A stretch of DNA of 64,000 nt from NCBI RefSeq assembly GCF_025263565.1, contig NZ_CP079865.1, positions 4,030,001 to 4,094,000 on the forward strand, written 5' to 3'. Within the stretch, counting starts at the first letter, position 1. Each line of letters starts with the position of its first letter. Position numbers and translations under genes: made by a program. This document shows positions 53,266-60,529 of the stretch, piece after piece. This stretch comes from Mycobacterium sp. SMC-8. GTDB lineage: Bacteria > Actinomycetota > Actinomycetes > Mycobacteriales > Mycobacteriaceae. The notes beneath the pieces are model-generated. The model did no database searches. It was not told where the DNA came from and worked only from the letters and a program-made list of their open reading frames with translations.

Positions 53266-55568
53266 GCCGATCGGTGGGGAGCTCGGTACGGCGCCGGGAA
53301 GACGACCGTATGCTGGCCGGGAACGGACGGTTCCTGGCCGATCACGCGGCGGGCGCCAAGCATGTCGTTTTCATCAGGTCCACCCAACCGCACGCCCGGA
53401 TCACCGGCATCGACACCGCCGTCGCCGAGCAGATGCCCGGTGTGCACGGCGTTTTCACCGCCGCCGACCTCGGCCTGGAGCACACGCCGATCCCGTCGCT
53501 GACCACGCCGGATCCGGACTTCACCGCGGCCACCTCCCTCGTGCTCGCGCAGCAGCGGCTGGCGATCCTCGCCTCGGACCACGTCCACTTCGTCGGCCAG
53601 CCGATCGCCGTCGTGGTCGCCGACGACCGGTATCTGGCCGAGGATGCCGCCGAGCACGTCGTGGTGTCCTATCAGAGTCTGGAGCCGGTCGTCGACGCCG
53701 AGGCGGCGCTGGACCCCGCCGCTCCCGTGCTGTTCGATCACCTGGGCCACAACGAGGCGGCCCGGCTGGAGTACGGGTTCGGTGATCCCGGGCGGGCGTT
53801 CGAGGCGGCCGCCCACGTGGTCGAGGACACCTACCGGATGGAGCGCCACGGTGCGGTGCCGCTGGAATGTCGCGGTGTGCTGGCTGAATACGCCGCGACA
53901 CCGGGGCGTGTGGAGGTGTCCACGTCCACCCAGATCCCGCACATGGTGCGCAACGCGATCTGCTCGGTGACGGGCTGGACGCGCGACCAGGTGAAGGTCA
54001 GCGTGCCCGATGTCGGCGGCGGCTTCGGCACCAAGGCCAACGTGTACGCCGAGGAGGTCGTCCTCGCGGTGCTCGCCGAACATGTTCGGCGCCGCCTGAT
54101 CTGGGTCGAGGACCGGCAGGAACATCTGGTGTCCAGCGCGCAGGCCCGGGACCAGACGCACCGCGTCCGGCTGGCCGTCGACGCGACCGGGCGGATCCTG
54201 GGCTGGGACGTCGACTTCGTCGTCGACCTCGGCGCCGGAAGTCTTTGGGTCGCAGGCATCGTGGCCAACACCGCGGTGCACCTGATGGGCCCCTACCGTG
54301 TCCCGGCGATGCACGTGCGCGGCCGGGCCGCGCTGACCAACAAGACGCTGGTGGCGCAGTACCGCGGCGCGGGCCGGCCCGAGGCGACGTTCTCGCTGGA
54401 GCGCAGCCTCGACGCGGCCGCCGCCGCGCTGGGCATCTCGGGCGCCGAGATCCGCAGGCGCAACCTGCTGACCGCCGCCGACATGCCCTATCCGCGGCCC
54501 ATCCCGTACCGCGACGGGGTCCCGATCGTCTACGACGGTGGCGACTACCTCGCGTGCCTGGAGTCGGTCCTGGCAGCGCTGCCGCCGTCGGAGGCCGACG
54601 TGTGCGCCCTCCAAAATCCGGACCACCGCATCGGTTACGGGCTGTCGTCCTACCTGGAGGCCACCGGGCGCGGGCCGCACGAGACCGGGCGGGTGCGGCT
54701 GCTGCCCGACGGCCGGTTCGAGGTCACGGCGGGGGCGGCCTCGGCGGGCCAGGGACACGAGACGGTCTTCGCGCAGGTGGCCGCGGATGCGCTTGAGGTC
54801 CCGCTGGAACGGGTGCGCTACGTGGCCTCGGACACCGAGCGCCTCCCCGAAGGGGTGGGCACGTTCGCCAGCCGGTCGGCAGTCCTGGCGGGCTCGGCGG
54901 TACACCAGGCGTGCCGTGAGCTGGTCGCGCTCGGCGCGGCGCGGGCCGCGGACCTGATGGGCGTCGGGCACGCCGACTATGCGGACGGCCGCTTCACCGC
55001 GGGCCGCGAGGTGCTGGGCTGGGACGAGCTGGCCGCGGCGAGCCGTGTCGGGGGTGCCGGCGAGGGCGGTGCGGCGCTCGACGTGACATCGGTGTACCGG
55101 GTCGAGACGGTCACCTGGACCATGGGGGTGCACGCGGTGATCGTGGGTGTGCACCGCCGCACCGGGATCGTGAAGGTGCTGCGCTACGCGGTTTCCCATG
55201 AAGGAGGCCGGGAGATCAACCCGCGCATCGTCGAGGGCCAGATCATCGGCGGCGTGGCCCAGGGGATCGGCGGTGCGCTCTTCGAGGCGTGGCGGTATTC
55301 GCCCACCGGGGAGCCGACGTCGACCACCTTCGCGGCCTACCACCTTCCGCTGACCACCGATGTGCCGGACGTGATCGTGAACCACCTGCCCGTCGCCACC
55401 CCGGTCAATCCGCTCGGCGTGCGCGGTGCGGGGGAGAGCGGCACCATCGCCGTGTACTCGGCGGTGGCCGGGGCCGTCGATGACGCCGTCGGCGGTGGCC
55501 TGCACGTCACCAGCACGCCGATCCAGACCGGTGAGCTGTGCCGGGCGATGCAGAGGGTGGCGTCGTGA
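53262..55568 (+). CDS. Molybdenum hydroxylase large subunit (CoxL/XDH family)
   Basis: A 768-residue molybdopterin-cytosine-dinucleotide subunit that hydroxylates a carbon next to a ring nitrogen using water. Seen are SVRRREDDRMLAGNGRFLAD, VGQPIAVVVADD, DVGGGFGTK, the active-site loop YRGAGRPEA (not the AYRCSFR of true CO dehydrogenase) and the catalytic glutamate in GVRGAGESGTIA. It is thus a non-CO, form-II type enzyme of the isoquinoline/nicotinate hydroxylase kind. It starts with TTG overlapping the permease stop. The subunit order L-M-S is that of cox-type operons. Confidence 0.93.
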   Translation: MSRSVGSSVRRREDDRMLAGNGRFLADHAAGAKHVVFIRSTQPHARITGIDTAVAEQMPGVHGVFTAADLGLEHTPIPSLTTPDPDFTAATSLVLAQQRLAILASDHVHFVGQPIAVVVADDRYLAEDAAEHVVVSYQSLEPVVDAEAALDPAAPVLFDHLGHNEAARLEYGFGDPGRAFEAAAHVVEDTYRMERHGAVPLECRGVLAEYAATPGRVEVSTSTQIPHMVRNAICSVTGWTRDQVKVSVPDVGGGFGTKANVYAEEVVLAVLAEHVRRRLIWVEDRQEHLVSSAQARDQTHRVRLAVDATGRILGWDVDFVVDLGAGSLWVAGIVANTAVHLMGPYRVPAMHVRGRAALTNKTLVAQYRGAGRPEATFSLERSLDAAAAALGISGAEIRRRNLLTAADMPYPRPIPYRDGVPIVYDGGDYLACLESVLAALPPSEADVCALQNPDHRIGYGLSSYLEATGRGPHETGRVRLLPDGRFEVTAGAASAGQGHETVFAQVAADALEVPLERVRYVASDTERLPEGVGTFASRSAVLAGSAVHQACRELVALGAARAADLMGVGHADYADGRFTAGREVLGWDELAAASRVGGAGEGGAALDVTSVYRVETVTWTMGVHAVIVGVHRRTGIVKVLRYAVSHEGGREINPRIVEGQIIGGVAQGIGGALFEAWRYSPTGEPTSTTFAAYHLPLTTDVPDVIVNHLPVATPVNPLGVRGAGESGTIAVYSAVAGAVDDAVGGGLHVTSTPIQTGELCRAMQRVAS

Positions 55569-56443
55569 AGCCGGCGCCCTTCGACTACCACCGGCCCGAA
55601 ACCGTCGCCGGAACACTGGATCTGCTGGCCGCCGATCCCGACGCCAAACTGCTGGCGGGTGGCCAGTCGCTGTTGACGCTGATGAACCTGCGCCTGGCCC
55701 GGCCCTCGGCGGTGATCGACATCGGCCGGCTGACCGAGCTGAACCGGGTCTTCGACGACACCGACGACCTGATCCTGGGCGCGCTGGTGACGCACCGCAC
55801 CGTCGAGGTGGACCCACTGATCGCGGCGCGCGCCCCGTTGCTGGCCGAGGCGGCGCGGCACATCGGGCACGTCGGCATCCGCAACCGCGGTACCATCGGC
55901 GGTTCGGTCGCGCACGCCGACCCTGCCGCGGAAATGCCCTTGGCCACACTGGTTCTCGACGCGACCTTCCATGTCGAGTCGTCGTCGTCCGGGCGGCGCA
56001 CGGTCGGCGCGGACGAGATGTTCGTGTCGTTCTACACCAGCGCGCTGGCGCCCGACGAGATGATCACCTGGATCTCGGTGCCCGCGATCCGACCGGACCA
56101 GGGCTGGGGTTTTATCGAATATGCCCACCAGCACGGTGATTACGGCCTGGCCGGCGCGGGCTGCATGCTCACCCTCGGACCGGACGGGCGGGTCTCGGCG
56201 CTGCGTGCCGGCGTGCTGAGCGTGGCCGACCGGCCGCTGCTGTTCGGCGGCGACGACGTCGTCGGCGAGCTGCCGTCCGAGCGGTTGTGGCAGCAGCTGG
56301 GCCGGCGGTGGGCCGGCGGCACCGAACCGGTCGCCGACGACACCGACTATGCGCGGCGGCTTTGCGCGTCCGCGCTGACCGAGGCGATGACCGCTGCGCA
56401 CCGGCGCGCCTGCACGGCCGGAAGGGAGCACGATGCACGCTGA
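55565..56443 (+). CDS. Molybdenum hydroxylase FAD subunit (CoxM family)
   Basis: The 292-residue flavoprotein subunit passing electrons from the Fe-S centres to an acceptor. FAD-binding motifs are LLAGGQSLLTLMNLRLARP and RNRGTIGGSVAHADPAAEMP, followed by the CO-dehydrogenase flavoprotein C-terminal domain. The GTG overlaps the large-subunit stop (GTGA). Its end overlaps the Fe-S subunit gene by 11 bases, so the three subunits are made in a tightly coupled set. Confidence 0.94.
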   Translation: MKPAPFDYHRPETVAGTLDLLAADPDAKLLAGGQSLLTLMNLRLARPSAVIDIGRLTELNRVFDDTDDLILGALVTHRTVEVDPLIAARAPLLAEAARHIGHVGIRNRGTIGGSVAHADPAAEMPLATLVLDATFHVESSSSGRRTVGADEMFVSFYTSALAPDEMITWISVPAIRPDQGWGFIEYAHQHGDYGLAGAGCMLTLGPDGRVSALRAGVLSVADRPLLFGGDDVVGELPSERLWQQLGRRWAGGTEPVADDTDYARRLCASALTEAMTAAHRRACTAGREHDAR

Positions 56444-56951
56444 CACACCCGCGCAGGTGGCCATCTCGTTGATCGTGAACGGCAGGCAGATCTCCCGCGC
56501 CGTGGCGCCGCGGCTCACACTCGCCGACTTCCTCCGCGACGAACTCGGGCTCACCGGAACGCATCTGGGTTGCGAACACGGGGTCTGCGGGGCGTGCACG
56601 GTGTTCATCGACGGTCGTTCCGGACGGGCGTGCCTGATGCTCGCGGTGCAGGCCGACGGACTGCGGGTCGACACCGTGGAGGGACTCGACCAGTTCGAGG
56701 AGGCCGCGCGCCTCAAGCAGGCGTTCACCCGCTGCGGCGGGCTGCAGTGCGGGTTCTGCACCCCGGGATTTCTGGTCAGCGCCGTCGAGTTGCTCCGCGA
56801 CCCGGATGCGGAGAAACCGCTGACCGCCGAGTCGGTGCGGGAAGCGTTGTCGGGCAACGTGTGCCGATGCACCGGCTATCAGGGCATCGTGGCGGCGGTA
56901 CTGGACGCCGCGGCGGCGCCCGCCGATGGCGCGGACAGTGCCGAGTCCTGA
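56433..56951 (+). CDS. Molybdenum hydroxylase 2Fe-2S subunit (CoxS family)
   Basis: A 172-residue small subunit with the two usual [2Fe-2S] domains: plant-ferredoxin-like CEHGVCGACTVFIDG with a further Cys in ACLML, then the helical domain GLQCGFCTPGF and NVCRCTGYQGI. Eight cysteines are all in place. It wires the molybdenum site to FAD. The extra C-terminal Ala-rich tail is not conserved. Overlaps on both sides with neighbouring genes support an operon. Confidence 0.95.
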   Translation: MHADTPAQVAISLIVNGRQISRAVAPRLTLADFLRDELGLTGTHLGCEHGVCGACTVFIDGRSGRACLMLAVQADGLRVDTVEGLDQFEEAARLKQAFTRCGGLQCGFCTPGFLVSAVELLRDPDAEKPLTAESVREALSGNVCRCTGYQGIVAAVLDAAAAPADGADSAES

Positions 56952-58056
56952 CGGTGAGCCCACCTCGGCGGTGCCGCCCGCCCTGCGGCGTCGACGACCC
57001 GCCGAGCTGCTGAGGCCGGTCGGCGCGAGCCGGTGGGGGATGGCGGCCTGGCTGGCGGCCGGGCTCGGCGCGATCCTCGTGGCCACCGCGGCGGTCGGAC
57101 ACGCCGAGCTCGGGTCGGCGATGGGGCTGGGATTCGTGTTGACCGCGGTGCCGTCGCTGCCGCCGACGTGGCGGGCGGCGTTCGCGACCATCGCGATCCG
57201 CGCGCTGGCGGTGCTGACCGGCGCGGCGCTGGCCGTGCTGACGGTCGGTCACCCGACGGCGCTGGCGGGCGTGACCGTCGCGGCCGCGGTGTGCGGTGGC
57301 CTGCTGGCCCGGGTCGGCCCGACGGCCGCGCTGGCGGTGGTGCTGGTCGCGGTCGACGTGCCTGACGACGGTGGCGCGGAACGGCTGTTGCCCTATGCGG
57401 CCGGCGCGCTGGTGGTGGCCGTCGCGTGGACGGCGTGGTTCGTGTGTGCCGAGGCGCTGCGCCGGCGGCGCGGGACGGCGGCCCCCACGGCGCCCGCGGC
57501 CGAGCGGGGCTGGCGTGAGTCATGGCCGCACGCGGTGCGGGTGGGGGTGGCCGTCGCGGTGGCGGTGAGCGTCGCCGGTCTGCTGCCCGAGGACCTGGTC
57601 GGCGGACACTGGCTTGTCACCAGCGTGGTGCTCACCGTGCAGCCCGCGGCTGGGGACACGGGAATGCGCCTGGCGCAGCGACTTTCGGGTAATGCCGTGG
57701 GGGCCCTGATCGCGGCGGTGCTGCTCGGGACGCATCCGTCGATACCGATGGTCGCGGTCGTCAGCGTGGTGTTGTTCACGCTGGCGATGGCCCTGCGGCC
57801 GGTGAACTACACCTGGTGGGCGGTGACGGGTCCGCCGGTGCTCCTGGTGATCAGCGAGTACCCGGAGCTCTTCCCCTGGTACGAGGGAGGCGTGCGGCTC
57901 GCGATGAACCTGGCCGGCGCGGTGATCGTGCTGGTGGTGGTCTTCGCCGTTCCGGCGTTGACGCGCAGGACATTCCGCACGGGGGCGACGACGATGACTT
58001 CCCAGAAGACGGGGCAGGACGATAGTGTATACAAAATCCAATCAAGGAGGCGCTAG
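56926..58056 (+). CDS. FUSC-family integral membrane protein (aromatic-acid-exporter-like)
   Basis: A 376-residue membrane protein with two sets of hydrophobic helices (WGMAAWLAAGLGAILVATAAV through LPYAAGALVVAVAWTAWFVC, then AVRVGVAVAVAVSVAGLL through MNLAGAVIVLVVVFAVP), the repeated FUSC layout, though it lacks a long soluble domain. AaeB-type members export aromatic acids; here it may relieve accumulation of the substrate or of a hydroxylated intermediate. The ATG lies inside the 2Fe-2S gene end (26-base overlap). The last codons contain operator-like site 4. Confidence 0.8.
   Translation: MARTVPSPDGEPTSAVPPALRRRRPAELLRPVGASRWGMAAWLAAGLGAILVATAAVGHAELGSAMGLGFVLTAVPSLPPTWRAAFATIAIRALAVLTGAALAVLTVGHPTALAGVTVAAAVCGGLLARVGPTAALAVVLVAVDVPDDGGAERLLPYAAGALVVAVAWTAWFVCAEALRRRRGTAAPTAPAAERGWRESWPHAVRVGVAVAVAVSVAGLLPEDLVGGHWLVTSVVLTVQPAAGDTGMRLAQRLSGNAVGALIAAVLLGTHPSIPMVAVVSVVLFTLAMALRPVNYTWWAVTGPPVLLVISEYPELFPWYEGGVRLAMNLAGAVIVLVVVFAVPALTRRTFRTGATTMTSQKTGQDDSVYKIQSRRR
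58022..58035. promoter_or_regulatory. GntR/FCD operator-like site 4 (internal promoter before the enamidase-like gene)
   Basis: ATAGTGTATACAAA matches sites 1 and 3 at 12 of 14 bases and contains the palindrome TGTATACA. It lies inside the 3' end of the FUSC gene with a -10-like GATAGT (58021-58026), 22 bases before the next start codon, implying a second regulated transcript for the enamidase-like, gcdH and E1 genes. Confidence 0.6.
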
Positions 58057-59292
58057 GTGACGACCCTGCTCGTGGAGGACATCGGCCTCCTGGTGCACGG
58101 CGACCCGCGGGTCGCCCCGGTGCGCGACACCACCCTGCTCGTCGAGGACGGGTTGGTGGCCGGGATCGGGGTCAGCGCCGCAGCACCCGACCAGGTGCTC
58201 TCGGCGGGCGGGCTGACGGTGATGCCCGGTCTGGTCGACGGGCACGTCCACCCCACTTTCGGGGAGTGGACGCCGGCCCAGGATGCGATCGGCTGGATCC
58301 ACAACTATCTGCACGGCGGGACCACCTCGATGGTCTCGGCCGGCGAACTGCACATCCCCGGGCTGGCGCTCGACGCCCTCACCCCCGAACTCGTGCTGTC
58401 GATCGCGATCACGTCCAAGCACACCACCGGAAGGATGCGGCCGTCCGGGGTCAAGGTGAACGCGGGCACGGTGCTGCTGGTGCCGGGGATGACCGAAGAG
58501 CACTTCGACCGGGCCCACCGTGAGGGCATCGACCAGCTCAAGTTCATCTTCTACGACTGGAGCAGGTTGGGCGACGGCGAGGCCCAGCGCTACGTCCGCT
58601 GGGCGCACGAGCGCGGAATGACCGTGAAGCTGCACTCCGGTGGCGTGTCTCGGTCGGGGTCGAGCCGGGTCGCCGGCGCCGACGTGGTGACGGCCGTGGG
58701 TCCCGACGTTGTCGGGCACATCTCCGGCGGCCCCATCCCGCCACCGGACGCCGATATCCTGGCGATCATCGATCGTCTGCCCGACACCCACGTCGAGGTC
58801 TGCAGTTCGAACAACTACCGGGCCACCGGGATCGTCGTCGACGAACTCACGCGGCTCGGCAGGCTGGACCGGCTCACCCTCGGCACCGACACCCCCGGCG
58901 GCACCGGCGTCATCCCGCGCGGGATGTTGCGCGCGGTCTGCTATCTCGCGTCGGTGTGCGGGGTCGACCCGGTGGCGGCCGTCGCCGCGGCGACCGGGCA
59001 GACCGCGGCCGCCCACGGCTTGGACACCGGGGTGATCGCCGAGGGCCGACCGGCCGATCTGCTGGTGCTGGGCCCGATCACGGGTTCGATGGCCACCGAT
59101 GCGCTGGAGTCCTTCGCCCTCGGCGACCTTCCCGGTATCGCGACGGTGCTGGTCGACGGCGTCCCGCTGGTCGCCACCCGCAGCGAGCAGACCCCGCCGC
59201 CGAGCCGCTCCGTGACCTGGCGAGGCACTCGGCCACGACCAGAGTCCGGGCGCCCCGTGCCCGTCGGAGCGCATAGCTCCGGCTGCTGCTGA
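58057..59292 (+). CDS. Enamidase-like amidohydrolase
   Basis: A 411-residue metal-dependent amidohydrolase. The first metal motif is DGHVHPTFGE; then LHGGTTSMVSAGE, VKLHSGG and VVGHISGG supply further histidines, and GTDTPGGTGVIPRGMLR carries the catalytic Asp. A composite beta-sandwich closes the fold (RPADLLVLGP). From memory the layout closely follows enamidase of nicotinate-fermenting Eubacterium barkeri, which hydrolyses tetrahydro-6-oxonicotinate. A cyclic enamide is therefore the likely substrate. AAGGAGG precedes the GTG. It heads the second operon, behind operator-like site 4. The C-terminal 25 residues are unrelated and polar. Confidence 0.82.
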   Translation: MTTLLVEDIGLLVHGDPRVAPVRDTTLLVEDGLVAGIGVSAAAPDQVLSAGGLTVMPGLVDGHVHPTFGEWTPAQDAIGWIHNYLHGGTTSMVSAGELHIPGLALDALTPELVLSIAITSKHTTGRMRPSGVKVNAGTVLLVPGMTEEHFDRAHREGIDQLKFIFYDWSRLGDGEAQRYVRWAHERGMTVKLHSGGVSRSGSSRVAGADVVTAVGPDVVGHISGGPIPPPDADILAIIDRLPDTHVEVCSSNNYRATGIVVDELTRLGRLDRLTLGTDTPGGTGVIPRGMLRAVCYLASVCGVDPVAAVAAATGQTAAAHGLDTGVIAEGRPADLLVLGPITGSMATDALESFALGDLPGIATVLVDGVPLVATRSEQTPPPSRSVTWRGTRPRPESGRPVPVGAHSSGCC

Positions 59293-59320
59293 CCACCCCA
59301 CCACGATGTAAGGAGACACC

Positions 59321-60514
59321 ATGTCCGGCCAGCTTTCGCCGCACACCGGTCCGACCACCCCCGATGTGCTGCTACGCGTCGACAGCCTGCTCGACGACGA
59401 GGAGCGCCAGATCCGAGACACCGTGCGCGCGCTGGTGAAAGCGCGCATCAGCCCGGACATCGCGACCTGGTACGAGCGTGGCGAACTGCCCGTGCGTGAA
59501 CTGGCCGTAGAACTCGGCGACCTCGGACTGCTCGGCATGCATCTGCAGGGCTACGGCTGCGCGGGTACCTCGGCGGTGGCCTACGGCCTGGCCTGCCTCG
59601 AACTCGAGGCAGGCGACTCCGGAATCCGGTCGCTGGTCAGCGTGCAGGGCTCGCTGGCGATGTTCGCGCTGCACGCCTTCGGCAGCGAGGAGCAGAAGCA
59701 GCAGTGGCTGCCCGAGATGGCCACCGGGCACAAGATCGGCTGCTTCGGACTGACCGAACCCGACTTCGGATCCAACCCGTCGGGCATGCGCACCCGCGCC
59801 ACCCGCTCGGGAGACGACTGGATCCTCGACGGCACCAAGATGTGGATCACCAATGGTTCGGTGGCCGACGTCGCGATCGTGTGGGCGCGCACCGAGGACG
59901 GGATCCGCGGATTCGCCGTCCCGACCGACACCCCGGGGTTCACCGCCCGCACCATCAAGGCGAAGATGTCGCTGCGTGCGTCGGTCACGAGCGAGCTGGT
60001 GCTCGACGGAGTCCGCCTTCCCGACAGCGCTCGGCTGCCCGGCGCGACCAGCCTCCGGGCGCCGCTGAGCTGCCTCAACGAAGCCCGGTTCGGCATCATC
60101 TTCGGGGCCGTCGGCGCGGCCAGGGACTGCCTGGAGAGCGCGCTGAACTACGCGCAGTCGCGTGAGCAGTTCGACCGGCCCATCGGCGGCTTCCAGCTGA
60201 CCCAGCAGAAGCTCGCCGACATGACGCTGGAGTATGGCAAGGCGTTGCTGTTGGCCCTGCATCTGGGCCGGGCCAAGGACGCCACCGGTCTGCGCCCCGA
60301 AGAGGTGAGCCTGGGCAAGCTCAACAACGTCCGCGAGGCCATCGAGATCGCCCGGACCTCGCGCACCATTCTGGGAGCCAGCGGCATCACCGGCGAATAC
60401 CCGGTCATGCGCCACGCCAACAATCTGGAGTCGGTGCTGACCTACGAGGGCACCAGCGAGATGCATACGCTGATGATCGGGCAGGCCCTCACCGGCGTCG
60501 CCGCGTTCCGCTGA
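59321..60514 (+). CDS. gcdH: Glutaryl-CoA dehydrogenase
   Basis: A 397-residue acyl-CoA dehydrogenase of the glutaryl-CoA (decarboxylating) type, converting glutaryl-CoA to crotonyl-CoA and CO2. Family-specific blocks are GYGCAGTSAVAYGL, GLTEPDFGSNPSGMRTRA, TKMWITNGSVADVAIVWAR, FSLRAS-like MSLRASVTSELV, GCLNNARYG-like SCLNEARFGI, and the catalytic Glu in LTYEGTSEMHTLMIG. AAGGAG precedes the ATG. It is 28 bases after the enamidase-like gene and 15 before the E1 gene, which places glutaryl-CoA on the island's route. Confidence 0.93.
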   Translation: MSGQLSPHTGPTTPDVLLRVDSLLDDEERQIRDTVRALVKARISPDIATWYERGELPVRELAVELGDLGLLGMHLQGYGCAGTSAVAYGLACLELEAGDSGIRSLVSVQGSLAMFALHAFGSEEQKQQWLPEMATGHKIGCFGLTEPDFGSNPSGMRTRATRSGDDWILDGTKMWITNGSVADVAIVWARTEDGIRGFAVPTDTPGFTARTIKAKMSLRASVTSELVLDGVRLPDSARLPGATSLRAPLSCLNEARFGIIFGAVGAARDCLESALNYAQSREQFDRPIGGFQLTQQKLADMTLEYGKALLLALHLGRAKDATGLRPEEVSLGKLNNVREAIEIARTSRTILGASGITGEYPVMRHANNLESVLTYEGTSEMHTLMIGQALTGVAAFR

Positions 60515-60529
60515 TCGCCAGGAGTCGCT

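Noticed and set aside
53172..55949. 925-codon open frame opposite the molybdenum hydroxylase large subunit
   Set aside because: Antisense shadow of a fully conserved gene, rich in Arg/Gly/His without motifs.
53262..56951. Aerobic carbon monoxide dehydrogenase (coxLMS)
   Set aside because: The large subunit has YRGAGRPEA rather than the AYRCSFR loop of true CO dehydrogenase, and the island carries ring-opening and glutaryl-CoA genes instead of cox accessory genes other than the CoxG-like one.
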